DNA from: Pelagivirga sediminicola | GTDB taxonomy: Bacteria > Pseudomonadota > Alphaproteobacteria > Rhodobacterales > Rhodobacteraceae | Assembly: GCF_003072125.1 (NCBI RefSeq) | Contig: NZ_QCYH01000001.1 | Location: 434,001 to 498,000, forward strand | Length of the DNA: 64,000 nucleotides | Direction of reading: 5' to 3' | Part shown: positions 1-8,481 of the stretch, one piece after another | Layout: each line of letters starts with the position of its first letter | Position numbering within the stretch: position 1 is the stretch's first letter | The notes under the pieces: model-generated | What the model was told of the DNA's origin: nothing | Database searches by the model: none | Seen by the model: the letters and a program-made list of their open reading frames with translations, nothing else | Translations under genes and position numbers: made by a program

Positions 1-84
1 ATCCACGATGTCCTTTTCCTGCGCCATTGCAGGGAATGCGAGCGCCGTCGATGCGGCAAGGGCCATGAAGGTTCTGCGGATCAT
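1..84 (-). CDS. Secreted protein, N-terminal fragment (possibly fasciclin-domain)
   Basis: Only the first 28 codons lie in the window; the gene continues past base 1. The reading MIRRTFMALAASTALAFPAM followed by AQEKDIVD is a classical Sec signal peptide: two arginines, a hydrophobic stretch and an AMA-type cleavage site. An AGGAGA ribosome site lies a few bases upstream of the ATG. The mature start KDIVD resembles the opening of small periplasmic fasciclin (beta-Ig-H3) proteins of Rhodobacteraceae, but too little is present to be sure. The sigma-E-like promoter in front of it is consistent with that guess. Export to the periplasm is well supported; the family call is inference. Confidence 0.55.
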   Translation of the reverse strand, partial: MIRRTFMALAASTALAFPAMAQEKDIVD

Positions 85-128
85 AACAAGTCTCCTCTCA
101 AGTCGTCGCCGTCATCGGCGATACAAGG

Positions 129-156
129 ATTACGGAGGCGGAAGCGAACAGGATCA
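129..156 (-). promoter_or_regulatory. Putative ECF (RpoE/ChrR-type) sigma promoter
   Basis: Read on the minus strand, TGATCC (151-156) is followed after 16 bases by CGTAAT (129-134), about 45 bases before the ATG of the secreted protein. This resembles the Rhodobacter sphaeroides sigma-E (singlet-oxygen) promoter pattern with a TGATCC -35 and a GTAA-containing -10. The same stretch carries an inverted repeat GATCAC...GTGATC (152-173). No transcription data are available; this is pattern matching only. Confidence 0.45.
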
Positions 157-233
157 CTCACGTATCCGTGATCTGCGGGCACAGGCGGTTCTACGCCCGC
201 CCGCGCGGACCGGAAACAGAGCGGGCCCCCGGC

Positions 234-950
234 TCAGCCGCGAAAGCCCGTGGCGACCACGAATTTTTCCGAGCTGTCGGACCGGCTGCTGGGCGGTTTG
301 ACGTGCGAGACCTTGGTAAAGCGCTGTTTCAGCAGCTTTTGCAGCTCGCCCTCGGCGCCGCCAGCCAGCACCTTGGACACGAAGGTGCCGCCCTCCTCCA
401 GCACGTCGAAGGCGAAATATGCCGCCGCCTCGCAGAGCGAGATGATGCGCAGGTGATCGGTCTGTTTGTGGCCCGACGATGCGGCGGCCATGTCGGACAT
501 CACCACGTCGGCGCGCCCGCCCAGCCATTGCTTGACCTGCTCGTCGGCGCCCTCATCCATGAAATCAAGCTGGTGGATCGTGGCCCCGGCAATCGGCTCC
601 ACCTCCTGCAGATCGATGCCGAGGATCGTGCCCACGGCCTTGCCGCCCTTTTCTCCCAGCGCATTGATCCGCGGCACCGCCACCTGGATCCAGCCGCCGG
701 GCGCGCAGCCCAGATCGACGACGCGGGCGCCCGGCACCAGAAAGCGGAACTTGTCGTCCACCTCCATGATCTTGAACGCCGCGCGGCCGCGATATCCCTC
801 GTTCTGGGCGCGTTTCACGTAAGGGTCATTCAGCTGCCGCTGCAGCCAGCGCGTCGAGGACGCCTTGCGGCCCCGCGCGGATTTCACCCGAACGGTCAGA
901 TCGCGCTGTCCGCGCCCTGACGTGTTCTTGCCATCGGGTCCCTTGTTCAT
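234..950 (-). CDS. rlmE: 23S rRNA 2'-O-ribose methyltransferase RlmE (FtsJ/RrmJ)
   Basis: A 238-residue SAM-dependent methyltransferase that 2'-O-methylates the A-loop uridine of 23S rRNA in the large subunit (U2552 in E. coli). The SAM-binding motif [11 protein letters not shown] lies at residues 77-87. The family catalytic residues can be placed as K60 (RGRAAFK), D153 (MSD), K193 (FVSK) and E228 (SEKF). The N-terminal 30 residues are a basic extension. The start codon overlaps the stop of the upstream ppx-like gene by four bases (ATGA), so the two are translationally coupled. Length and motifs match the family; identification is secure. Confidence 0.96.
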   Translation of the reverse strand: MNKGPDGKNTSGRGQRDLTVRVKSARGRKASSTRWLQRQLNDPYVKRAQNEGYRGRAAFKIMEVDDKFRFLVPGARVVDLGCAPGGWIQVAVPRINALGEKGGKAVGTILGIDLQEVEPIAGATIHQLDFMDEGADEQVKQWLGGRADVVMSDMAAASSGHKQTDHLRIISLCEAAAYFAFDVLEEGGTFVSKVLAGGAEGELQKLLKQRFTKVSHVKPPSSRSDSSEKFVVATGFRG

Positions 951-2065
951 GCGCTCTCCTCGCTCGCCAGCACGCCGTCGGCGGCCATCTGGGCGTATAG
1001 CATTCCCTCGCGCAGACCGCGATCGGCAACCGACAGCCGGTCCGTCGGCCAGCAGCGCAGCAGCGCCTGCAGGATGGCGACCCCCGACATGATCAGCGCG
1101 TGCCGGTCCAGACCGATGCGCGGATCGCTCCGCCGCCCGTCCGGCCCCAGCGCCAGATAACTGCGAATGACCGTGTCGATCTCGTCCGAGGTCATGCGCA
1201 GCCCGTCGACGCGGTTGCGGTCATAGCGCTTCAGCCCCAGATGGCTGGCGGCGACGGTCGTGACCGTGCCGCTGGTGCCGACGATCTGGAACCCCTTGCG
1301 CGACTGCTCGCGCTTGTAGGGCGCAAATTCCATCAGGTTTTCCTCGAAAAACCAGCTCATCAGCGCGAAGCGCGCGCCGTCATCCTCGACATCCTGGAAC
1401 TGGTCGCGCAGCGTGGCGACGCCCAGCGGCACGCTGATCCAGTCGACCACGCGCGCCCGCGGCCCGCCCGCGCCCTCGGCCGTGTTGAAGCCGCCATGCA
1501 GACGCATTATGGCGCGGCGCCGCTCGGCCCGGGGCACATCCGTGAGGTCGATCCAGACCAGCTCGGTCGAGCCGCCGCCGATATCGACCACCAGCAACTG
1601 ATCGGTGTCATAGCTGACCAGCGGCGCGCAGCTGACGACGGCCAGCTGCGCCTCTTCCAGCGGGGTGATCACGTCCAGCATCAGCCCGGTCTCGCGCCGG
1701 ACACGCGCCATGAAGGACGCGCCGTTGCTGGCGCGGCGGCACGCCTCGGTCGCGACCAGGCGCATCGAGCCGACCTTGTGACGTTTCAGTTTCTGCTGGC
1801 AGACGCGCAGCGCCTGTATCGTGCGCCCGATCGAGGCGCGCGACAGCAGGCCGCTACTTTCCAGACCGGCGCCCAGTTGCACCGATTTGCTGAAGCTGTC
1901 GATCACGCGGAACTGGTTGCCGCGTGGTTCGGCAATCAACATCCGGCAACTATTTGTACCCAGATCGAGCGCCGCATACAGCGGCGCGCGGTCGGGCGGG
2001 TTCGGCGCGGGGCTCAGGGCCGACATCGGGTTAGCGCCCGCACCTTCGGGACGCTTGGGCGTCAT
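947..2065 (-). CDS. Ppx/GppA-family phosphatase
   Basis: Exopolyphosphatase / guanosine pentaphosphate phosphatase family protein, 372 residues from the chosen ATG. The actin-like ATPase fold is recognisable from the phosphate-1 motif [13 protein letters not shown] near the N terminus and the phosphate-2 motif [12 protein letters not shown]. Family members remove phosphate from polyphosphate or pppGpp; which substrate is used here cannot be read from sequence. At about 370 residues it is the short, catalytic-core form rather than the roughly 500-residue enterobacterial type. The ATG at 2065 was chosen because GGAGG lies about 10 bases upstream; a longer frame back to 2125 lacks such a site. 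It is followed by rlmE with a four-base overlap. Confidence 0.9.
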   Translation of the reverse strand: MTPKRPEGAGANPMSALSPAPNPPDRAPLYAALDLGTNSCRMLIAEPRGNQFRVIDSFSKSVQLGAGLESSGLLSRASIGRTIQALRVCQQKLKRHKVGSMRLVATEACRRASNGASFMARVRRETGLMLDVITPLEEAQLAVVSCAPLVSYDTDQLLVVDIGGGSTELVWIDLTDVPRAERRRAIMRLHGGFNTAEGAGGPRARVVDWISVPLGVATLRDQFQDVEDDGARFALMSWFFEENLMEFAPYKREQSRKGFQIVGTSGTVTTVAASHLGLKRYDRNRVDGLRMTSDEIDTVIRSYLALGPDGRRSDPRIGLDRHALIMSGVAILQALLRCWPTDRLSVADRGLREGMLYAQMAADGVLASEESA

Positions 2066-2327
2066 AGGGGAACGCCCTCCATTTCGAGTTGTCCCAAGAG
2101 TATGGGTTTCGCCGCGCCCATGCAAGACCGCAGCGCAAGGACATCTGCGGCGGCGCCCTCATTTGCCTCATGGCAATGATGAAAATTATGGGCGCGCGGC
2201 GCGCTGGCCATGCGCGGCGGCGCGGCCTAGATTCGCCCGCGTCGCTCTGCACGCCCGTTGGGTCGAAAACAGGCGTCGCGGGTGTGGGGCGGTGCATTAG
2301 ACAGGTGCAAATCAGCGGGGAATCATC

Positions 2328-2663
2328 ATGGTTGACGTAACGATCGTATATTGGCGCGACATTCCGGCCCAGGTCATCGTGGGCAAGGGTCGGCGCGGCG
2401 CGAAACGCCAGCTGCCCGAGCGGTTCGAGCAGGCCATCGACCGCGCCGCGATGAAGACCGGCGCGGCCGGCACCGACGATTACCTGGCCGAATGGCGCAA
2501 GGCCGCGCCGTACGCGGTCGAGGGCGAGGCGGAGGCCGTAGCCGAGGCCGAGGCCGCGCGCATCGATGCCGAATACGACCGCGAGCGCCTGAAGGCGCTG
2601 ATCGCCAATGACGGGCGCGCGCCGGCCGCAGACACCGCAAAAGACAAGACCGCCAACGCATGA
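2328..2663 (+). CDS. Virulence-factor-domain protein (PF13769-like)
   Basis: A 111-residue cytoplasmic protein that opens MVDVTIVYWRDIPAQVI and resembles the small conserved 'virulence factor' family (PF13769). Its biochemical role is unknown. The N-terminal 80 residues look globular, and the C-terminal 30 are charged and Ala/Glu-rich. It overlaps the reading frame leading into the MetF-like gene, whose own ATG is 26 bases downstream of the stop, so the two are almost certainly co-transcribed. The recurrent pairing of this family with folate-linked methyl-transfer genes in roseobacters suggests a one-carbon role; the 'virulence' label should not be taken literally. Family assignment is from recognition, without a profile search. 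Confidence 0.7.
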   Translation: MVDVTIVYWRDIPAQVIVGKGRRGAKRQLPERFEQAIDRAAMKTGAAGTDDYLAEWRKAAPYAVEGEAEAVAEAEAARIDAEYDRERLKALIANDGRAPAADTAKDKTANA

Positions 2664-2689
2664 CCCCAACCGGGATAAAGGAAGCTCTG

Positions 2690-3619
2690 ATGGCTCTTTT
2701 GAATTTCAAGAAGCGTGGACAGTCGGCGCCTGCAACGCCCCCCGCCGCCGTCGAGGCGCTGCTGAAGGATTACTCGATCGAGGTGATGCCGCGCACCGCC
2801 GAGAAGGTCGAGGATTTCTGCGAGCTGCTGCCCGAGGGCACGCGCGTCTACATCGCCCACATCGAGGGCACCCCGATCGAGGATATGGTCGCCACCGCGC
2901 GCCGCCTTGCCGATCAGGGCTATCCGGTCATGCCGCATTTTCCCGCGCGCATCATCAAGGACCGCGCCACCCTCGCCGACTGGATCGCGCGCTATCAAGG
3001 CGAGGCCGGCGTCGATCAGGCGCTGGTGCTGGCGGGAGGCGTCGCGCAGCCGCATGGGGAGTATCACAGCTCCATGCAATTGCTGGAATCGGGCGAGTTC
3101 GGCAAGGCGGGTTTCAAGCGGCTGCATGTCGCCGGGCACCCCGAGGGCAACCGCGATATCGATCCGTCAGGGGGCATCGACAATGTCAGCGCCGCGCTGA
3201 AATGGAAACAGGCATTCTCCGAGACTTCGGATGCCGAAATGGCGCTGGCCACGCAATTCGCGTTCGAGGCCGGGCCGATCATCGAATGGGCGGACACGCT
3301 CAAGGCGAACGGCATCACCCTGCCCATCCATATCGGCATCGCCGGTCCGGCGAAGTTGCAGACGCTGATCAAGTTCGCCATCGCCTGCGGCGTCGGCCCG
3401 TCGCTGAAGGTGCTGCAAAAGCGCGCGATGGATGTCACCAAGCTGCTGCTGCCCTACGAGCCGACGGACGTGATCGCCGATCTGGCCGCGCACAAGGCCG
3501 CCAATCCGGGCTTCAACGTCACCCACGTGCATTTCTTTCCCTTGGGGGGTATCAACGCGAATGCGACATGGGCCATCCAGAATGCAGGCGCCTCCGGCGT
3601 GCCCGCTTCGGCCCGATAA
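2690..3619 (+). CDS. Methylenetetrahydrofolate reductase (MetF-like)
   Basis: A TIM-barrel protein of 309 residues related to 5,10-methylene-THF reductase, which interconverts methylene-THF and methyl-THF with a flavin. Family-type stretches include YIAHIEGTP, VLAGGVAQPHGEY and LHVAGHPEGN early in the barrel and IHIGIAGPA later. It belongs to the divergent reductase type that sits beside methyl-THF:corrinoid methyltransferases, not the canonical E. coli MetF, and may run in the oxidative direction during methyl-group catabolism; that is inference from context. The ATG at 2690 follows AAGGA; a frame extending to 2660 overlaps the preceding gene and lacks a clear ribosome site. The methyltransferase gene begins 21 bases after its stop. 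Confidence 0.85.
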   Translation: MALLNFKKRGQSAPATPPAAVEALLKDYSIEVMPRTAEKVEDFCELLPEGTRVYIAHIEGTPIEDMVATARRLADQGYPVMPHFPARIIKDRATLADWIARYQGEAGVDQALVLAGGVAQPHGEYHSSMQLLESGEFGKAGFKRLHVAGHPEGNRDIDPSGGIDNVSAALKWKQAFSETSDAEMALATQFAFEAGPIIEWADTLKANGITLPIHIGIAGPAKLQTLIKFAIACGVGPSLKVLQKRAMDVTKLLLPYEPTDVIADLAAHKAANPGFNVTHVHFFPLGGINANATWAIQNAGASGVPASAR

Positions 3620-3640
3620 TTACGTAATCAAGGAACACAC

Positions 3641-4699
3641 ATGACCCGCACTATCGTCGAGAGCAAAACGAAAACCGCCGTCATCGGCTTTGACGAGCCC
3701 TTTTGCGTCATCGGCGAGCGCATCAACCCCACGGGCCGCAAGAAGCTGGCCGCCGAGCTGGAGGCCGGGGATTTCTCGACCATCGAAAAGGATGCCGTCG
3801 CGCAGGCCAATGCAGGCGCGACGGTGCTCGATATCAATGCGGGCGTCGTCTATAACTCCAACCCCAACCCGAACGAGACCGAACCGCCGCTGATGACGAA
3901 AATCGTCGAGCTGGTTCAGGGTCTTGTCGATCTGCCGCTCTGCATCGACAGCTCGGTTCCGGCGGCGCTGGAGGCGGGGCTGAAGGTCTGCGAGGGGCGC
4001 CCGCTGCTCAATTCGGTGACGGGCGAGGAGGACCGGCTGGAATTCGTGCTGCCGCTGGTCAAGAAATACAACGTGCCGGTTGTCGCCATCTCGAACGACG
4101 ACACCGGCATTTCCGAAGATCCCGACGTGCGCTTTGCCGTCGCCAAGAAGATCGTCGAGCGGGCCGCCGATTTCGGCATCCCTGCGCATGACATCGTGGT
4201 CGATCCGCTGGTCATGCCGATCGGCGCGATGGGCACCGCCGGTTTGCAGGTCTTTGCCCTCGTGCGCCGCCTGCGCGAGGAGCTGGGCGTGAACACCACC
4301 TGCGGCGCCTCCAACATCAGCTTTGGTTTGCCCAACCGGCACGGCATCAACAACGCGTTCCTTCCCATGGCGATGGGCGCGGGCATGACCTCGGCCATCA
4401 TGAACCCGGTCGGCCTGCCCGTCCCGCCCTCGAAGATAGCCGAAAAGCGCGCCGAGGTGGCCGCGACCGGCCTGCAGATCCCCGAGGACATGGATGACGA
4501 AACGTTCTGCCAGCTCTTCGGTCTGGGCAGCACCCTGCCCAAGGCCGGGTCCGAGATGGAGGCGATTCGCGCCGCCAACTTCCTGACCAACAACGACCCG
4601 CATGGCGGCGAGTGGATCAAGTTCAACAAACCGCCCCCCAAGGCCGGCGAAGAAGGCCGCGGCCGCGCGGGCCGCGTCGGCGGGCGCAAACGCCGCTGA
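3641..4699 (+). CDS. Methyltetrahydrofolate:corrinoid methyltransferase (pterin-binding)
   Basis: A 352-residue pterin-binding TIM-barrel (DHPS/MetH-like) enzyme that moves a methyl group between a corrinoid protein and tetrahydrofolate. Barrel motifs are visible: ERINPTGRKKL near residues 27-37, VLDINAG, LCIDSS, and the Asn-rich CGASNISFGLPNR. The last 25 residues form a Gly/Arg/Lys-rich tail of unclear use. With the MetF-like reductase just upstream, the pair would channel methyl groups between a corrinoid donor and the folate pool. Neither a corrinoid-binding protein nor a reactivating ferredoxin is encoded in the cassette, so these partners must lie elsewhere. The cassette ends at the terminator that follows. 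Confidence 0.85.
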   Translation: MTRTIVESKTKTAVIGFDEPFCVIGERINPTGRKKLAAELEAGDFSTIEKDAVAQANAGATVLDINAGVVYNSNPNPNETEPPLMTKIVELVQGLVDLPLCIDSSVPAALEAGLKVCEGRPLLNSVTGEEDRLEFVLPLVKKYNVPVVAISNDDTGISEDPDVRFAVAKKIVERAADFGIPAHDIVVDPLVMPIGAMGTAGLQVFALVRRLREELGVNTTCGASNISFGLPNRHGINNAFLPMAMGAGMTSAIMNPVGLPVPPSKIAEKRAEVAATGLQIPEDMDDETFCQLFGLGSTLPKAGSEMEAIRAANFLTNNDPHGGEWIKFNKPPPKAGEEGRGRAGRVGGRKRR

Positions 4700-4719
4700 T
4701 CGCCTGTCAAACAAGGTGC

Positions 4720-4745
4720 AAAGCCCCGCTTCGGCGGGGCTTTTT
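4720..4745 (+). terminator. Rho-independent terminator after one-carbon cassette
   Basis: AAGCCCCGC, a TTCG tetraloop, GCGGGGCTT and then a run of T form a textbook intrinsic terminator about 20 bases after the methyltransferase stop codon. Confidence 0.93.
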
Positions 4746-4912
4746 CATGTGCGGGCAATTTTATCACAGTTCCGCATCGGCGTGTTTTGCCTGCGATTTG
4801 AGCGGTTTTTTGCCGCGCTGCGTCTAATGCCTTCGGTTTTCCTCAATTTTGTAGGAAACAGACCCGCGGACGCCGCAAGAGCGTCAAGGGCAGACAGACA
4901 TTCGAGGGACCG

Positions 4913-5467
4913 ATGACACTCCGATCAAACCGCTTCTGGCGCATGGCGCCGCTTTTGTGTGCCGCTGGCCTCACCCTGGGCGCCTGCGCCACTGCCCCCC
5001 GCATGGACGAGCCCGCCGCCGCCGCCAGCATCGACCCCGCCCGCGAGGCGATGGCGCTGCGCGAGGCGGCCGATCTGCGCGCCAAGGGCCAGCGCGTCTG
5101 GTGCGTGCCCTTCGCGCGCAATGTCAGCGGCATCAACATCCGCGGCAACGCCCATACATGGTGGAACAAGGCCGCGGGCGCCTTCGACCAGTCCAAGGAG
5201 CCGGCCGTCGGCGCGGTGATGTCCTTTCGCTCGACCCCGTCGATGCCGCTGGGCCATGTCGCCGTCGTCTCCGAAATCGTCGCGCCCGACCGGATCCGGG
5301 TGGATCACGCCAACTGGCACCGCGATCAGGTCAGCCAGGGCATGACCGTCATCGACGTGTCCGGCAAGGGCGATTGGTCCTCGGTCCGGCTGGAGAGCAA
5401 TCCCGACAGCTTTGGCAGCGTCTATCCGGTCAACGGCTTCATCCTGCCGCCCGCCCAGCCCGAGTAA
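4913..5467 (+). CDS. CHAP-domain lipoprotein (putative cell-wall amidase/peptidase)
   Basis: A 184-residue lipoprotein with a CHAP-type NlpC/P60-like domain, a fold that cleaves peptidoglycan peptides or amide bonds. The lipobox LGAC gives a lipidated C25 after a hydrophobic signal. The likely catalytic residues are C64 in RVWCVPFARN, H115 in LGHVAVV and N134 in DHANWH, in the order expected for CHAP. The mature protein would be anchored in the outer or inner membrane, facing the periplasm. It stands alone between two terminators, behind a 210-base leader region. GAGGGA precedes the ATG. Family-level activity is known; the real substrate is not. Confidence 0.85.
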   Translation: MTLRSNRFWRMAPLLCAAGLTLGACATAPRMDEPAAAASIDPAREAMALREAADLRAKGQRVWCVPFARNVSGINIRGNAHTWWNKAAGAFDQSKEPAVGAVMSFRSTPSMPLGHVAVVSEIVAPDRIRVDHANWHRDQVSQGMTVIDVSGKGDWSSVRLESNPDSFGSVYPVNGFILPPAQPE

Positions 5468-5501
5468 ACGGCGCGCATCTTTCAAGCCACGCCCAGAACA
5501 G

Positions 5502-5530
5502 AACGCCCCGGCAGGTTGCCGGGGCGTTTT
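5502..5530 (+). terminator. Rho-independent terminator between CHAP gene and cupin gene
   Basis: A 12-bp GC-rich stem (AACGCCCCGGCA / TGCCGGGGCGTT) with a short loop runs into TTTT, 35 bases after the CHAP stop. The convergent polyamine operon ends at 5573 on the other strand. Confidence 0.88.
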
Positions 5531-5572
5531 GCATTTTCCTTGTCATCGTCGATGACGGCGCGCGGCCCGGCG

Positions 5573-5923
5573 TCAGCCGTAGATCACGTAGATCTTGCGC
5601 ACATGCTCGGCGATTTCCCATTCGCCCTTCCAACCTTGCGGCAGCATCAGCGCGTCGCCCGGCACCAGCTCGCGCTTGGTGCCGTCGTTCTGCGTCATCA
5701 CCGCCTTGCCGGCGAGGATATAGCAAAACTCGGCATTGTCGGCGCGGTCGGCGGTAAAGCGGCCCGGCGTGCATTCCCAAACGCCGATGTTCAGCCGCCC
5801 GTCGGGCGAGGCCCAGAGATTCGTGCTGGCCTCGGTCTGGCCGGGCTGCAGCGCCGTGGGCTTGTCGGCCATTGCGCCAAGGTCCATTCCGGCCAGTTCG
5901 CTGAATACCGAAAGATCAATCAT
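5573..5923 (-). CDS. Cupin-domain protein of polyamine operon
   Basis: A small single-domain cupin of 116 residues, related to the Cupin_3 / ureidoglycine-aminohydrolase-like group. Cupin motif 1 is recognisable around ADNAEFCYILAGKAVMTQNDG and motif 2 around PGDALMLPQGWKG; the acid and histidine metal ligands of active enzymes are only partly kept. The ATG at 5923 was preferred over 5929 because AAGGAG then sits seven bases upstream. It is the last gene of the minus-strand operon that begins with the XRE-cupin regulator, directly after the FAD amine oxidase. Proteins of this sort often accompany polyamine or amino-acid oxidases; a precise role cannot be stated. Confidence 0.8.
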   Translation of the reverse strand: MIDLSVFSELAGMDLGAMADKPTALQPGQTEASTNLWASPDGRLNIGVWECTPGRFTADRADNAEFCYILAGKAVMTQNDGTKRELVPGDALMLPQGWKGEWEIAEHVRKIYVIYG

Positions 5924-5968
5924 TTTCATTCTCCTTGATGTGTTGGGGTGTTGGAGGCCGATGCGATT

Positions 5969-7369
5969 TCAGCGCCCGGTGATCTTGTTCGCCAACCGCG
6001 CCAGCATCGAGGTCTCGGCGCCGCCCTGGCGCGCCTCGCGGCGGTCGGCCATGTGATAGAGGCGGTACATCGCGTGAATGCCCAGCCAGCGGAACGGCTC
6101 GGGCTCCCAGCGGCGCACCTTGCGGTTGACCCATGGCAGGTCCGTCCGTTCGGTCCGGCGGTCCAGCACCAGATCGGCCAGCGTCTGGCCCGAAAGGTTC
6201 GAGGTGGACACGCCGACGCCCACATATCCGCCGGCCTTGGCGATGCCGGTCGCCGGGTCGATGCCGGCCGTGGCGCACCAGTCGCGCGGCACACCCAGAA
6301 CGCCGCACCACGCCTGATGCAGGCCGATCCCCCTGGTCTGCGGCAAGAGCCGCGCGAGGATACCCTTGAGCTGCGCGATCGTCTCGGGCTGGGTCTGGCC
6401 GCGCGTGTCGGTGCCCGAGCCATAGCGGTAGGGCACCCCGCGCCCGCCCATGGCGATGCGCCCCTCGCGGGTGCGCTGCGCGTAGCAATAGGCGTGCGAG
6501 GCATCCCCCAGAAGCTGGTAATCCTCCCAGCCCAGATCGTCCCACATGGATTGCGGCAAGGGCTCCGTCACCACGATGGCGCTGTTCAGCGGCACCCACT
6601 CGCGCTCGGCCCCTTTGATGCTGGACGTATAGCCCTCGGTCGCGCGCACGATGCGATCCGCGCGCACGCGGCCGCGATCTGTTTCGACGCAGCCCTTGGA
6701 GATCGCGCTGACGGCGGTCTGCTCATAGATGCGCACGCCCCGCCGCTCGACCGCGGCGGCAAGGCCGCGCACCAGCTTCGCAGGCTGCACCCGCGCCACC
6801 CCGTGCGAGACCAGCGCGCCATGGGCGTTCTTCACGCGGATGCGGCTGGCCGCCTCGTCCGCCCCGATCAGGGCCAGTCGATCCTGCGGCACGCCCCACG
6901 CGATGCTTTGGTCATATTCGGCGCGCAGACGCTTCATCTGCGCGGGCGAGCAGGCATAGGTCAGACAATCGGTGCGGCGGATATCGGCGTCGATACCCTC
7001 GGCATCGGCCACGCGTATCACCTCATCCACGACGCCCAGCAGCGCGCGCTCCATGTCCATGACGCCCTGGCGCGTGCCGTTGTCCAGATAGTTCTCTCGG
7101 CTCCACGCAAACCCGCCCGAAAGCCAGCCGCCATTGCGCCCCGACGCGCCGAAGCCGGCGAATTCGCGCTCGACAATGGCGATGTTCAGATCCGGCTGCG
7201 CCTCTTTCAGGTAATACGCGGTCCACAGCCCGGTATAGCCCGCGCCAATGATGCACACATCCACATCCAGATCACCCGGCAGCGGCGCCCGATAGGCGGG
7301 GATGCCGCCCATGTCGTCATACCAGAACGAAATGCCGCCATTCTTTTTCACGTCCATTGAGCTGTCCAT
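5969..7369 (-). CDS. FAD-dependent amine oxidase (DAO family, PuuB/OrdL-like)
   Basis: A D-amino-acid-oxidase-superfamily flavoprotein of 466 residues. The FAD-binding dinucleotide motif GAGYTG lies at residues 42-47, followed by the GASGRNGGWLSGG stretch typical of gamma-glutamylputrescine oxidase (PuuB/OrdL). The reaction would be oxidative deamination of a polyamine or its gamma-glutamyl conjugate, giving an aldehyde, ammonia and hydrogen peroxide. The ATG at 7369 overlaps the stop codon of the transporter ATPase (TGATG), indicating coupled translation; a downstream ATG at 7357 is possible. Sitting between a PotABCD-type transporter and a cupin gene, it fits uptake plus catabolism of one polyamine. 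No glutamyl ligase is present. Confidence 0.87.
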   Translation of the reverse strand: MDSSMDVKKNGGISFWYDDMGGIPAYRAPLPGDLDVDVCIIGAGYTGLWTAYYLKEAQPDLNIAIVEREFAGFGASGRNGGWLSGGFAWSRENYLDNGTRQGVMDMERALLGVVDEVIRVADAEGIDADIRRTDCLTYACSPAQMKRLRAEYDQSIAWGVPQDRLALIGADEAASRIRVKNAHGALVSHGVARVQPAKLVRGLAAAVERRGVRIYEQTAVSAISKGCVETDRGRVRADRIVRATEGYTSSIKGAEREWVPLNSAIVVTEPLPQSMWDDLGWEDYQLLGDASHAYCYAQRTREGRIAMGGRGVPYRYGSGTDTRGQTQPETIAQLKGILARLLPQTRGIGLHQAWCGVLGVPRDWCATAGIDPATGIAKAGGYVGVGVSTSNLSGQTLADLVLDRRTERTDLPWVNRKVRRWEPEPFRWLGIHAMYRLYHMADRREARQGGAETSMLARLANKITGR

Positions 7370-8481
7370 CACATTTGCGCCGCCGAGCCGTCATCGGCCA
7401 GCAGGATACTGTCTTGGGGTTGCCATGCGACGGTGGCCTCTTCGCCGATGGTCAGAAGGCGCTCGGCATTGGCCATGCGCGCGGAAATCACCGTGCCGCC
7501 GGGGATCGTCACCTCGTATTTGACGCCGGAGCCCAGATAAAGCGCCTCGGTCACGGTGCCGGTCAGGCGGTTGGCGCCTTCGGGGGCATCGCTGGCCGCG
7601 CCATGAACGCTGACCGTCTCGGGGCGCAGCAGGATCACATGCGCGCCCTCGCCCGCCGCCGGGCGCGCCGCCCTGACGGGCGTGCCGTTGATGGTAAAGA
7701 CCGCCGCGCCGCCATCCTCCACATGCGCGCCGCGCAGGACCGAGCTTTCGCCGATGAACTGGCCGACGAACAGTGTCCGGGGCTTTGTATAAAGCTCCAT
7801 CCCGGTGCCGACCTGCTCGATCTTGCCCTTGTTAAAGACAGCGATGCGGTCCGACAGAACCAGCGCCTCCTCCTGGTCATGCGTGACATAGACAAAGGTG
7901 CTGCCCAACTCGCGGTGGATGCGCTTGATTTCGAGCTGCAGGAACTCGCGCAGCTTCTTGTCGAGCGCGCCCAAGGGCTCGTCCATCAGCAGAACGGACG
8001 GGTCGAACACCATGGCGCGGGCCAGCGCCACGCGCTGTTGCTGCCCGCCCGACAGCTCGCTGGGATAGCGGTGCGCGAAATCCTGCAATTGCACCTTGGC
8101 CAGCGTCTCGCGCACGGCGGCCTCGCGCGCGGGTTTGGGCACGCGGCGCTGCTGCAGCGGATAGGCGACGTTTTTCGCCACGGTCATATGCGGGAACAGC
8201 GCGTAATGCTGGAACACCACGCCGATATTGCGCTTGTGCGCGGGCGTGTTGCCGATGGACCGCTCGTCCAGCCGGATCTCGCCGCGCGTCAGATCGGTGA
8301 AGCCGGCGATCAGGTTCAGCGTCGTCGTCTTGCCCGACCCCGAGGGGCCCAGGAACGACATGAACTCGCCCGGCTGGATCTGCAAATCGACATCGTCCAG
8401 CGCCTTGAAGCGGCCGTAGTGCTTGCTCACGCCCTTGATGTCGATTGCGGCGCCCTTGGCCTTGGTCGCGAAATCCTTCAT
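7369..8481 (-). CDS. Polyamine-type ABC transporter ATP-binding protein (PotA-like)
   Basis: The 370-residue ATPase of the importer. Walker A GPSGSGKT is at residues 45-52, the ABC signature LSGGQQQR at 143-150 and Walker B VLLMDEP at 163-169. A TOBE-type C-terminal region of about 100 residues follows (RPETVSVHG...). This architecture is that of PotA/PotG-class ATPases for spermidine, putrescine and related cations. The ATG at 8481 is preceded by AGAGGACG and overlaps the stop of the upstream permease by four bases; an upstream in-frame extension belongs to the permease region and was rejected. Substrate specificity is inferred from the binding protein and from the amine oxidase downstream. 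Confidence 0.92.
   Translation of the reverse strand: MKDFATKAKGAAIDIKGVSKHYGRFKALDDVDLQIQPGEFMSFLGPSGSGKTTTLNLIAGFTDLTRGEIRLDERSIGNTPAHKRNIGVVFQHYALFPHMTVAKNVAYPLQQRRVPKPAREAAVRETLAKVQLQDFAHRYPSELSGGQQQRVALARAMVFDPSVLLMDEPLGALDKKLREFLQLEIKRIHRELGSTFVYVTHDQEEALVLSDRIAVFNKGKIEQVGTGMELYTKPRTLFVGQFIGESSVLRGAHVEDGGAAVFTINGTPVRAARPAAGEGAHVILLRPETVSVHGAASDAPEGANRLTGTVTEALYLGSGVKYEVTIPGGTVISARMANAERLLTIGEEATVAWQPQDSILLADDGSAAQM

Noticed and set aside
4838..4858. Small inverted repeat TTTCCT...AGGAAA upstream of the CHAP lipoprotein gene
   Set aside because: Six-base AT-rich arms with a 9-base loop are too weak to assign; may be chance.
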